From positions 19,230 to 83,229 of the forward strand of contig VXAA01005664.1 in assembly GCA_013399115.1 (NCBI GenBank): DNA of 64,000 nucleotides, given 5' to 3'. Under the pieces are notes generated by a model. That model did no database searches. It saw nothing but the letters and a program-made list of their open reading frames with translations, and had not been told where the DNA came from. This stretch comes from Anseranas semipalmata (lineage: Eukaryota; Chordata; Aves; Anseriformes; Anseranatidae). The position numbers and the translations under genes are program-made. The stretch's first letter is position 1. The number at the start of each line of letters is the position of its first letter. Positions 26,301 to 37,600 of this stretch are shown here, piece by piece.

Positions 26301-27520
26301 CAGCTCCTCTGAGCTTGTGGAGGGCAAACAAACACCTTTGCATTTTCTTCCCTTAACCATTCCTTATAGACGGCTCATGTGTTTGGTTGGGTGGAAGTAT
26401 ATATAGCACTACTAGCCATTCTGAGATGGAACAACAGAGCTGCAAGCTTGTCATCCTCTGGTAAACTGTCTTGCCAAGAGCATTTTCTATGGAGAATTTC
26501 AGTGATCTTCATGCCCTCCTGTTGCTAGCTGGCTGGGCACCCAGTAGACTTCTCTTGCTTTCCAGAGTTGGGACAGAGCCTCTCCCCCGAGGGCAGGCAC
26601 CACAGACCACAAAGAGCTAGCTCCCAGCTCACAAGTGAAAAGAAACTTCAAGGAAACAGGAGACATGGGAAGCAAGTTTATAGGAGCTTTAGTACAGAGC
26701 ACAGGGGATTGTGGGAACATCAGTACTGTGTTGCCCTATTGCAAACATTAGCATTTCTGAATTTAGTTACTTTGCACTCCAGGAGGTGCAGCCCGGGGAT
26801 GGGTTATGTGTCCCCATGGAGGGTGGTGCTCACCCCAGAATGCAAATGCCCCGGTGCTGCTCTCACTTGCATCAGCTGCAGCCAGCTCAGCAGCATGTGG
26901 GAGGCTGAGTGCTCTGCCCCAGCTCCTTTGCACCTCTTTCTCTGCCTATTCCTGCAGTGTGGAAGGAAGGTTCAGGGACATATCCCCAGCTGTGCGAGAA
27001 GACTTCATCACCTCTCCAAGCTGATTTCAGGTCACATCACTACAGCAGTGGAAAAAGCTGGATCCAGAGCCAAAAATCTGTCTGTCAGTCTGCTTTGAAA
27101 AGCAGGGTTGCAGGCTGGATGTCTCAACTGTCTGCTTCTCTCAGGAAAGTCTCATATTCCTCTGAGAATGATCAGCTTAGCTAATAAGAACAGAAACACA
27201 ACTGTAATTAATAGAAATCACAGCTTAGAAAAAGATCCATAGAGTGAGCCATGCTGATAGCTTATAACTTAGAAGACTCATCAACACTTAATTAACAACG
27301 GAAGCATTGCAAAGTTAAGTATATTTACAGCTGCAAGAGGCAGTGTCACTGCAAAGCTTGTCCTATCTAAATTCACTCCTACTTCTAGTGGTAGCATTGA
27401 GATGTTTCATGGGAGAGGTGTGAATTAATCCATCCTAGCGATGCCCCAATCCCATATCCTATACCTTTAATTATATTGCATAAATATACATGAAAGGTGA
27501 CATTTAAGATACTACATTCT
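23384..27520. other. Non-coding stretch
   Basis: No gene or interspersed repeat recognised. Around 24.1-24.5 kb the sequence is rich in recurring 'gacttg', 'ctgacc' and 'cttgcc' words that look like a decayed cryptic repeat. A 176-codon frame at 26568-27098 (+) sits in locally GC-richer DNA but overlaps other open frames and shows no exon signals. Confidence 0.55.
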
Positions 27521-27534
27521 GTTGTTATGGCAAC
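27521..27534. promoter_or_regulatory. RFX X-box-like site 1
   Basis: The 14-mer GTTGTTATGGCAAC fits the RFX X-box layout of two inverted half-sites. The right half, GGCAAC, matches RGYAAC exactly; the left half, GTTGTT, matches GTNRCC at four of six positions. A related 14-mer lies 79 bp downstream. Binding is inferred from the motif only; no promoter is recognised next to it. Confidence 0.35.
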
Positions 27535-27599
27535 TGATATTCTAAAAAATTATGATAAAAAATAAGCAAAGGAAAGATATCTAAGAATAAATGCATTAT

Positions 27600-27613
27600 G
27601 TTGTTATAGCAAC
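27600..27613. promoter_or_regulatory. RFX X-box-like site 2
   Basis: GTTGTTATAGCAAC differs from site 1 at one base and has an exact RGYAAC right half. The flanks also resemble each other ('cattctgttgtta' and 'cattatgttgtta'), so the pair could be a small local duplication or a conserved enhancer with paired sites. Confidence 0.35.
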
Positions 27614-30600
27614 CTTTTAATTCCAAAGAGGTTGGAATTGCATTTGTGATAAGTATTGCTGGGAGCCTGCTCCCAGATGCGGTTGGAGTCTTTCCTTCCC
27701 AATGGTGTGCCAGAGAAAATCATGTCATGCTATATACTGGGTATTGCTCAAAGCTTAGCTCTCTTGAAATTATAGGGTACATTTTGTGTAAGACAATCAA
27801 TAAACATAAAGCGAGTATGATAGGCTTAACTCAGTCTTGTCAATTTACAGGTTTGCTGTTCTTTAACATTTGTTATACTTTCAAACTGTTTTTCTTTCTG
27901 TATCTCTCTTTTTTAGAAACATGCTCACACACAGGGTCCACAAGATTTGTATTAAAATCATGAGATTCCCCTGGGAAAAAATACATAAGTATATATATTT
28001 TCCTCAGTCTTCCTTTACCTACACCCCAGTGTCAATCAGTTTGTGTCACTTTTTCCCTCATTATTTTCATCCATCTCTCCTGGTTGTTTCTTTTTACTTC
28101 CATTCTCCCAGAGCTGCACTCAACCTGAGATAATAAGCGATTTCGTGCCTGGCAGGGGTGAAGCTGAATTTACAGGAATCTTGAGCTCTAAAGGGCTATC
28201 ATAGATCTGTTAACAAATTTGGCCTCTTTGCTGATTTCACTCAGCAAACACAAGAAAACAGAATGGGGAAAATGCAGTGCTGAGAAGAGATACTGTGTGA
28301 GAACAGAACTGAGCAAGTAGTTGCACTTAAATATATAATGAGACTTCAGCCACTGTGTACAAGAATGCTCTGAAAACACTCCATTAACAAAGAAGTGATT
28401 AAAAAAAATCCTTGCGGGGTGCTGCTCAGTCACAAGCCCCAGGACCAATGCATTTTTTTGCTTATTGCAACCTAGAATAACTTCATCATCCTGTAAAGCT
28501 GCTGTGAGAGGAAAATTTGGACCCAGTGCCTTCTCTTGCTTCACTTGCTTGTTGGGCATGGATGTACTGGGAGGGTGGGGAGGAAGCAGGTTTGTTGCTT
28601 CCTGTTTGCTCTGCCCAGTACCCCAATGACCCAGTCATAGCTAAGCAGTACCATCTTTTTTGCTTTTAGCTGGGACTATATTCATTTCTGCATTCTATTG
28701 ACATCTCAGGAAACTGGTTGTTCTATGCAGATAGAGGCTTGCTCCAAAGCTGCAGCCTTTCTTCTTGCTGTTGGTGATGGGGAAGGCTGTTCACCCTCCT
28801 AGGAGAGATGGCAGCTAATGAAGATGTATTTCAGAACTAGCCCTTCCAGGTTGGTGGGCCACCTGGGAACAAAGGTGCAGAAGGAATATGGCATGCACCA
28901 GCTATAACCTGCCTTCTTTACAAAACCTCAAGTTAATTCTGATTCAGGAAGTCAAGAGAGGAACAAGGGCAATTGCAACAGGGGAAGGTGGATGACAAAT
29001 TATTTAAAGGGATGGCCAATGGATGAAGTAGCTGCAGGCCTATTGTAAAGGTATGCTGAGAGCTAAAGCTGCAAGATGGGGAAGGATGCTCTGGACCCCT
29101 GGAGTTACAAACTGTGACACCACAAGGACTTAGCCAACACTAAGGGTGGGATTAACTTCAGCAGAGTTTTGCTGAGCAGGCATGTGTAGTGCGAACTATG
29201 TCTTTCTTCCTGCTCATCTTAGAAACTTGTTCACTGATGAGGCAAGCCATCTCCAGAAAAGCTCCTCTCTCTGCACTGGTGAGAAAATGGAGAGAACTGG
29301 GAAAGACATCCTGTTCTTTCCGGACAGCTGAAATTAGCTGGATAGGATCTAAACTGTAAAGTTTAAGTAGTGAGCATATCCTGTCTGGACCTCACTAGAA
29401 AGCACTCAGCTGGAGAAATAGAAAGATTTACAGTGGGAGGATGTAACCCTTGGGTACCAAAACCATCACCGGGAAACATTGGAACCACACCTTTGCTGGA
29501 CTCAGATGCAGATCAGCTTCAAGGCACCTTTGTCTGTACTGTGGGTTTCAGAGGGTCTGTGAAGCTCTTGAGGGTCTACATGGTGCCTGTACTGCACACA
29601 CATCATGTAAATTTAGTGCAGGTGCACAAAAAAGATCACTGGGGCTGTTTGCTACAGCCCAGACTGCCTTCGATGCTGACTGAAGTAAGGATTAATGAGT
29701 AGGTGGTCCAGCCTCAGGATTGCAAAAAGAAAAACCCCAAAGTGGCTGAAATTTTTAATTTGTTGTTGTCTGTCCCCCTGCCTTGGCTTTTTCCATAAAC
29801 ACAGACATTTCTTTGGGAAAAGTTCATTTCTCATCAAATCTGGATGTGGGGGAGAGACACATGTTCAGTTTTCATTTATTTGTCAATAATGACATTTGTT
29901 TTGGTTTGGGAGGTTGTTTTTTTTTTTTGTTTGTTTTCTCAGTAAAAGCCTCAAACAATGATACTCCGTCCAGGTTTGTTCATTTTCTATCAGAAAATAT
30001 ATGGGTAAAAAACACATTTTCCAATCAGCCTTGGTTCTTGCTGCTGTATCTTGATGGCTATGATTCATTGACTTTTGTACAAGCTCCTCTTTACAACCAA
30101 GACAACAGTGATTTCCATCTTCCCAGTTTTTCCTTCTCCTGTCCTTCCTCTCATTTTTTCTGTATCACCCAACACATTCTTCAATGCCCCTCTACTCACT
30201 GGCACGGACGTTGCCTTGCAATGTTTTTTTTTTGTTGTTGTTGTTTTTTTTACTTCAAGTTTCCTAAGCTGCCCTCTAGCCACCACTCCAGAATGGTGTG
30301 GTTCTCCTGGGGGACTGCTGGCATATTAGTCACTTGCTTATGTTTAGTCAGATGCCCATGCTTAGACAGCTTAATCCCTTCTCAAGTTCAGCACAATGGT
30401 ATCAATCTCTTTACAGAAATATATATACACATTTCAGAATGACCATCCTTTGTACAGATGTGAACAATCCTACCCCATTTCAGAGCTTTATTATGTGCTG
30501 GTTCATTCTAGTGACTGCATTACTGTAACAATTGCATAAGAAATATGACATTCACAACCAAATATAACTAAATTATTATTGACACCAAGCACAGGACTCA

Positions 30601-32357
30601 TCAGTAAGTGGGTGATGGAAACAATGACGCTATTTTGACCACTTGGCATCCATCCACACCAAGTAGAAAATGGGCTCATAAATGTGCTCATTACACTGAG
30701 CCTAGCTTCAACATCTGGAGAGATTTCACAGGAGAAGAGAGGTATCCTTCTTTCCCTCTTATTCCTTTGCACAGACAGCTAAGCCTGAGCACGCTCTTGC
30801 TTGGAAATACAGAGGTAGCTTAATGGTTAAGTGATAGGAGCACTGTTTGCATTTCTGCTTGTTTACTGAGATCTTGAAATGCCTCTGTAGAGCAGTCTCT
30901 ACTCTCAGAGCCACTGAATATATTAAATTCCAACAAGACACCTCTTCTCTCTAATCAGAACTGAAAGACTACTTTCAGAAAACAAATGGGATATTATTTT
31001 ATCATAATGGGGTTTCATATTCATATCGCTAGGTCTGAAAGGCATTGCAACAAAAAAAAATAAGGTAAGAAAAAGAAAAAAAGCCTGTCCTAAATGGTTA
31101 ATGATCCTCAGCAAACAATCTGTCCAAAGAAGGAAAGATTTCTTTGCTAGTCTGACAACTGATCTATAATCTTGTTCTACTTGGTTAGCGTTCCCATCCC
31201 CTTGCAACTCTGCCTTGTAGGGCTTCTAGGAAACTTCATGGAAACAACAAATTCGCCCTCTCACTGCCACCCCCACCCCAGCAATTCTCAAGACAGAGTT
31301 CAGCTGACCACTCCTTGCGCTGACTGCTAATGCCTTCCAGGAACAAGCCCAGCATTTCCAAAAGTGGTCCAGATCATAGGCTACATGCATCCTCAGCTAA
31401 AGTCCAGGAGCAGGAGGGACAGATGGACTTCTGAAGTACAGGGACATACAAAGGGCCTTGGGAAACCCCCAGTCTGTTTTCTGATCATTATTCAGAACAT
31501 CCTTCATGTTGTGGTAACTTGGCCCAGCTGCTGCTGTTCATTCACCAGTTGGGTCATTTCCAATTCCAATCCATTCCTGATATGAGTCATTTCTTCTTTA
31601 AAGGTACTTTTGTTAATTCTTCTGACCTTTTGCATTGCTCCCTGAAGGAGTCTTGGGAGCACAGGACCCACTGCAGAGTTACTGCACTCGTGAAATAGCC
31701 CTCTATGCAGTGGTGACAGTTCTCTAGAACAGTGACATGACTTCAGGAGGACTGAGTATGGATGAAGGAGAGCGGATTAGGGGAATGCAAAGTCCTATGT
31801 GAGCATGACATCTTCAGGGGGCTACAGCGCAGGATTTTGCTCATGGCAAATTTAAAAACATTAGTTTGAAAAAAGCTGGGTATAATTCATTTCATTTTTG
31901 TTTTGTATTGGTTGTATGGTCATACATACGTATGAAGATCATCTTCTTCCTAACTGGGCCTGTGTCATCTTCACTGAATTGCTCCTGCTCCCGGGGGAAG
32001 GAATTAGCATTTATTATTGAGTTTATTGTTTGTCTCTCTCATTCAGCATTCTAGTGAGCTTTTAAGGGTAAGCTGCAGGATCTGTGATGTATGCGTTCAT
32101 ATGTCTGCCCTGTTCTAGAGAAGTTGCTGTTAAAAGGCAATGGACAGCTTATCTTGTTCAAAGTCCTCCTATTAGGTAGTTTCAGTCACTAGTGGTAAAA
32201 GAAATACTGTTAGGATTGCCCAGTGCTAGTGACAAGGATGTGTGACTTGCCCTGCAGGTCCTGCTGAAGGGTGAAGTGCCAGCCGGGGTGCGTGTCAGAC
32301 TAGCATGGGAAGGGAGCGCTGTGACATTCAAACCGGAGCAGCTATGTCACAGAAGCT
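27614..32357. other. Non-coding stretch
   Basis: No gene recognised. The 219-codon frame at 29783-30442 (+) runs through T-rich DNA and is rejected. T- and TTG-rich runs lie at about 29918-29937 and 30224-30251. A solitary tRNA-type A box (TAGCTTAATGG, 30816-30826) has no B box downstream. Confidence 0.6.
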
Positions 32358-32365
32358 TATATAAA
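32358..32365 (+). promoter_or_regulatory. Candidate TATA box
   Basis: TATATAAA lies about 84 bp upstream of the ATG at 32442. A start of transcription would fall about 30 bp downstream, near 32390, giving a leader of roughly 50 bases. The sequence just upstream is locally richer in GC and CpG than its surroundings and contains two 'tgtgac'/'tgtcac'-type words (near 32318 and 32346). The promoter assignment rests on the TATA match together with the ATG-to-donor segment that follows. Confidence 0.35.
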
Positions 32366-32441
32366 TTTTCTGGATTAGGGCAAAGATTTGCAGAACTCAA
32401 CAAGAGATTTAATCAGAATTGACATTTTGCAGTATAATTGA

Positions 32442-32495
32442 ATGACAATGGAGGCAACTGCTGCTACCAGCAGTGGAGTCAAGCCCAAACCAAAG
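32442..32495 (+). CDS. Candidate alternative first coding exon, product unknown
   Basis: The segment opens at an ATG (a second ATG follows two codons later) and reads 18 codons, MTMEATAATSSGVKPKPK, to a good splice donor (CCAAAG/GTACAT) in phase 0. A TATA box lies at a fitting distance upstream. The peptide is low in hydrophobic residues and ends in lysines and prolines, as is common for variable N-termini produced by alternative promoters. I do not recognise the gene. The downstream exon would lie beyond the window or in sequence that I could not identify. Reading through the donor gives a longer frame to 32768, but its later part has no coding character. It could equally be a chance combination of motifs. 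Confidence 0.3.
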
Positions 32496-33506
32496 GTACA
32501 TTTGTGGTGGATTTCAACAGCTGACTATTCAATCTCCCACACTTCCTTTCTCTGGAAGAGTGAGGGGTATGTCGGGGGAAGGATCACCTTCTATGTGTCC
32601 TGTTTCTCATATTCTTTCCATCCATCACAAGGCAATAAAGGAGACGGAATCCTGTGCCAGACAGGTCTTTGCTTGATCTGTTTCCACACAGCAGTTCTCT
32701 TAATTATCAGATTCATCATCTGTCCCAGAAGAGGATTCATTACAATGGACTTAGAAAATATCACTTAACTTTGATGAGAAGAGAGGCCTGGACTAAAGCT
32801 TCAAGGCACCTGAAGTTGCACAACTGAGTAGTAAGTAAAACCAGCCTTTAAGCTTTTCATGACTTTCCCCTGGCATCACCTCAGTGGGCAAAGCTCTGAT
32901 GGCAATTTTTTTTAACATAGGCTGCAGCTGCAACCTAGCCTCCTGCTCCAACACAGAGGTTCTCAGACTGCATCCCACGGAGCACGTGGGACTGGTTGCC
33001 AACAGCAGCTGCCTGCTCACATGGTTCTGGCTCCTTCTCTTCATTTCCAGCAGCTACAGATGAGTTAGAAATAGTTACAAATACATTTAAGTGCTCTCGT
33101 AATGGTACTTTCCCATACAGGCAATTACTATCATTGGCACAGGGATGTAATACATCTCAGCGAATAGAAAAGGCACTAGCTATACACTTGTGGATTGTAG
33201 TGCTGATGGTCCACAAAAGCTCTATATTAAAAAAAAATAAAATTAAAAATCTCAGTATTAACACAAAGAATCCCTTCTTTTAAGGACATCATAATTAGCT
33301 GGCAATGCTTAATCTTTTCAGGTCACTGACTCCTATCAGTGCAAATATCCTTTGGGTTTCTGGATGTCAGACAAACCTAATAAAGGCTCTAGGTTCATTA
33401 ATTCTCATGCTAATTATGTTTTAAATTTGTTGTATTCTTTTCATAACTAGTATTTGGCTTTTAAAGCTGCAAGCACAATGTCTGCCTTTACGGGGGGATC
33501 TATCTG

Positions 33507-33539
33507 AAAAAAAAAAAGAAAAAAAAAAAGAAGAAGAAG
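33507..33539. repeat. A-rich to (GAA)n tract
   Basis: Two A runs separated by a G pass into 'gaagaagaag'. It is a simple purine repeat. Confidence 0.85.
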
Positions 33540-34562
33540 CCAGTAATTGCATGAGTTGTAGATCAGCTTCACTTAGTTAAAAAGAGAATGAAAGATAAAT
33601 GATTTTTCTTTCTGTTAATGTCACAAATTCAAGAAAGAGATTTTAGAGTCAACCTGCATGCTCTTTTTCTCACACATGACTACTGAGACTGTACATGCTT
33701 CACTCCTATCTGTACATATCCATGAGATTTAATGCAAATCTTTCATGCCAAAAGACTTCTGTTGCCTCACCGGCAACATAACTGTACTTGGACTAACACC
33801 AAACTTCATCTGAGAGATTTTAAGCACCACTTAAGGAACAACTTGTTCAAAGACACAAACATGCTCTCAAATCTTTTTTATTCTGACATTTCTTTGCCCT
33901 GAATCCAGCTTCCCTTGAAAAGTCTAGGACAATCTTACAGCTTACATGAGCTGTAAGTAGCTCCAACAAATCTCTGCATAGGACAAGAATTGCCATAATG
34001 TAGAAATATCACAGCCACTCCCGTTCCTTTGGCTCTGTCTGAATCCTTCATGGTGAGGAGGGATGCTGCAGGAATGAGAGCTAACTCAGCAGTTCTGAGG
34101 ACTGGATCCACAACATTGAAGGATTGCCAGCAAGCACGAGAAGATGGCTTAGCCGAGGGTGAAAGGGTAATGAATTTGAACCTTATTTAATGATTTATTT
34201 TTGTTGTTGTGAACAAGAACTGCCAACAGATGTTAAAGACAATTGATGATTTCAAGACAGAAAGAACAATCATGTTTTAAACGTCACTTTTCAGCAAACA
34301 TGGATTAGAGAGTAACTGGATTTCATCACTGAAAGAGAAACAAAATCATAGGATGATTTATTCTCTATGGTTTTTGGTCTTTCTGCTGACCTTTACAAAC
34401 AGAGGTAAAACCTTTTCTTCAATGAAATCAGTGGACCTTCACTGCAGCTCTGAGCAGAGGCAGTCTGTCATGCAATGGAGTTAGGAAAACTCTCCTCAAG
34501 ACCATGCCTCACCGCCAATTCTGATTGTATGGATAGCTGAAAAAGATGTTACGGACTTTCCT

Positions 34563-34566
34563 AAAA

Positions 34567-34601
<35 letters not shown>

Positions 34602-34602
34602 A
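34563..34602. repeat. (AAAT)n microsatellite
   Basis: About ten perfect AAAT (AATA) units. Confidence 0.95.
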
Positions 34603-37600
34603 GGATAAGAACATTTTCCTCTCATACCAGGCCTGAGCCAGTCTGTGTAGTCTGCAATTAAACCTCCAAGGACGTCAGAGTTATCATCAACTACTGCAGC
34701 TCTCCAGCCTGAGACTGCTGGAATAGATCGAAGGACCCTAGATGTTGATCATAACACAGGCTTGCCAAAGGAAGGGTATTTAGCATGAAGCAGCATCCTT
34801 AGTACAGTCCAGATGGCTCTTTGAAGAGCTTTTATTACGCTTTGTTCGACTGCAACAACAGCTCTCAATAGCATTTTTGTTTTGTTTTGTTATCAGGCTC
34901 TGGAGAGCAGGAAGCACATGTTTCTGCTGTGTTCCTTATATATACAGTTCAACTACCATCCCGTCACCCTCTTGTTCCCTGTGCAATGTGCTAAACACAC
35001 TATTAACAGATGGCTATTACAGGATCAGAGAGAAATAGCTCCAGAGTTCAGCAGCCCTAAGGGGTAGCAAATGGTCCCAGCAGGAAAATGTCAATCGAGC
35101 TTTATTTTCCTGGTGTGGCCAGGCTCTTTTCAGCCTACAAGTGAACTGCAGTCTCAGCAAATGCACAGTCTCGTCACAGCAGGGGCCGTTCAGATTTTAC
35201 TCAGAATCTGGGTTTGCATCATCATGGCTACAAGAAGCAGTAACTGGTTATTCTGGCAGTTCTGAACACACAGACATGCAAACAAACCAGACACAGTTTT
35301 AATGTGCATCCCCAGGGGGCTTTATGCACTGCTCTACTGGAGTTCCTTGGCAAATCGAGAAATGGGCCCCTGCCACTAGCCACAGATGGATAAAGCAATA
35401 AATCTCTGCATTTACTCTTATCCAAAGTAGCACTCAAATCAGCAAAAACTTATAAATATTCCTACTGTCAGTACGAACCTCCCTTTGATTCCTTCAAGAA
35501 CACAGACGACATTCAACATGTGCTTGATTTGTGAACTGGAATTGTCCATGATCTATCTTTTACAAATTTTTGAGCCTGTTGACAATTCAAGACCTATTTC
35601 AGAAATCAGATGATACCCCTTTGCTTGGGGCCTCTTTGCAATGCAGGATGGGGGAAAAGGAAAATGCTAACCCAGACAGAATTATTTAGGGCCACATTTG
35701 AACTTTAAGTCACCATTTGAGCAACATTAATGTAAGCAGTAAATCTCTTTCCTAAATACCTGTTGCAGATAGTTGTCAGAGTAGCTTGCTGTGTGTTGCT
35801 TTACCACTTGTTTGCCCATTTGTCATTCCTTGATGTGTTTTTCTGACATTTGCCATTTTCTTATAGTCCAGTTTTATAAACAGGAAAATTAGGAAGAAAA
35901 AGAGGCACAAGAAACTTCCTAGCAAAACAGGGGAACTGTCAGGGAGACAGTACAAAGCAGACACCATATATTTTTATCACCTTTTATTCTTTAAGCTGAG
36001 TAAGAAGTAAAAATATATTCAGAACTAAAAACAATTTGCCAGCTTAAACAAGCACAAGCATTGCATGCCCAGTCTGAAGAGTCTTCTGTGCAATTTGAAA
36101 ACCTTTCTCACCCTTTTAATCTTGTTCAAGTCAGGAACTTTTAAAAGCACTATGTGGATTTGAGAAACAAGTGCTGCAGCTGTTTTCACAGTGTATCTCC
36201 CTCAGTAATATCTGGTGATTCCTGTATGAAAATATAAATTCAGGCACCTACAAATTTATTGTTACTCAGATTCCTTTTGTGTGTGTGTAAAACTAAATAG
36301 CTTAACATGTTATCCAAAATTCAATTTGGGCAATTATATTCTGCCTGGATATTTTTTTCCACAAGTTTAATTTGATACAAGCCTATATTATCAAACTAGC
36401 AGTACTGAACACGTTGAACCAACATAAATTGGCATGAGCTGTAGAGAGTTTAACTGAAGAAAGATCCAGAATGGCCAAATCTAGATAGAATATCTGAAAG
36501 GCTTCTGCAAACCAAGACTTCTGACACAAAAGAAAAATACCCAGCTTCGTAAGAAAAAGAGCAAAATTGAAAAGACCAGTAATGACTATCATGTCTTCTT
36601 TGACACCACTGATGTATTACAGGAACAAGAGGGTAACTTCTACAAATTAAAACTCAGAAAATTATGTGATGTTGGCATCATCTCAAATGAGCTTTCAAAA
36701 CATGGGTCTGAATAAACATGGGATTTATTTATTTGACACCTTTAGCCCTAACGTGTTCCAGAAACACAGTACAACTGACTAATTTGCCCAATATATGCAA
36801 GCAGAGACACTCTCAAGCAAAGTAATTGCAGAGATACTTGTATTAATAGCTACACAAGCAGAATATCCTGTCCTTTTCCTTCAAAAACCTGTTCCCCTAG
36901 ACTATTACTCAAAAAAAGAATGAAACCGTCTGTGGCCACTAACAGCATAATTAATAAAAGCCAAATTAGTTTCCTTCCTGAAAAATGAACCATGGACAAC
37001 ATCATCATCTTACAGATACCATTAACAGAAGTGTTAACCTCCTCCCACCCCCAACAAAATTAAGAAGTTATTTGCCCTTCACAGACTTTCTTAAATAGAC
37101 TACATCTGGTCCTTCTTACTGCTAGAAAGTCAAACTAGTGGGCAGAGCTGTTTTCATGTTTGAATGCAATAGTAGATGAAGCAAATAAGATAATTGAAAT
37201 ATGAAAATTGAAATGAAACAAGAAATTTAATGTGTACATGTAATTTCAACTCAAATTTCTTTGATCTATCTATGAACAACTTGCTAGCTATCCTGGAACA
37301 ACTCTTGTCTTAAGACCAAAATCTCTGTCATTTGCTCTCAAGTACGATCACCCTTCTGAGAGTCCATCCTGTCTCCCTGATGAAAACCAGGGTAATTCAG
37401 TCATAGTTTAGAAATGGGACCAATTTCTTGCCTGTGTGGTTTTCGGAGGAAAACAATTTGTATATTCTTAAGTCCTCAGTGAAAACAGAAAGTTTCAGGC
37501 TAGCATTAAATTGCTAGAACATTTGCACTTGTGAACAGTACTGATTCAGTCTCCTGAGATACTGAACATATGGAAGGAGACATTTAGACCCCCACATCAA

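Noticed and set aside
26568..27098. 176-codon open frame on the + strand
   Set aside because: It lies in locally GC-richer DNA where stops are fewer. Three other frames are open over the same bases and no family is recognised.
29783..30442. Longest open frame, 219 codons on the + strand
   Set aside because: It runs through T-rich DNA giving phenylalanine, serine and cysteine runs. It overlaps other open frames, has no splice or promoter context, and its length is within chance for 64 kb in six frames.
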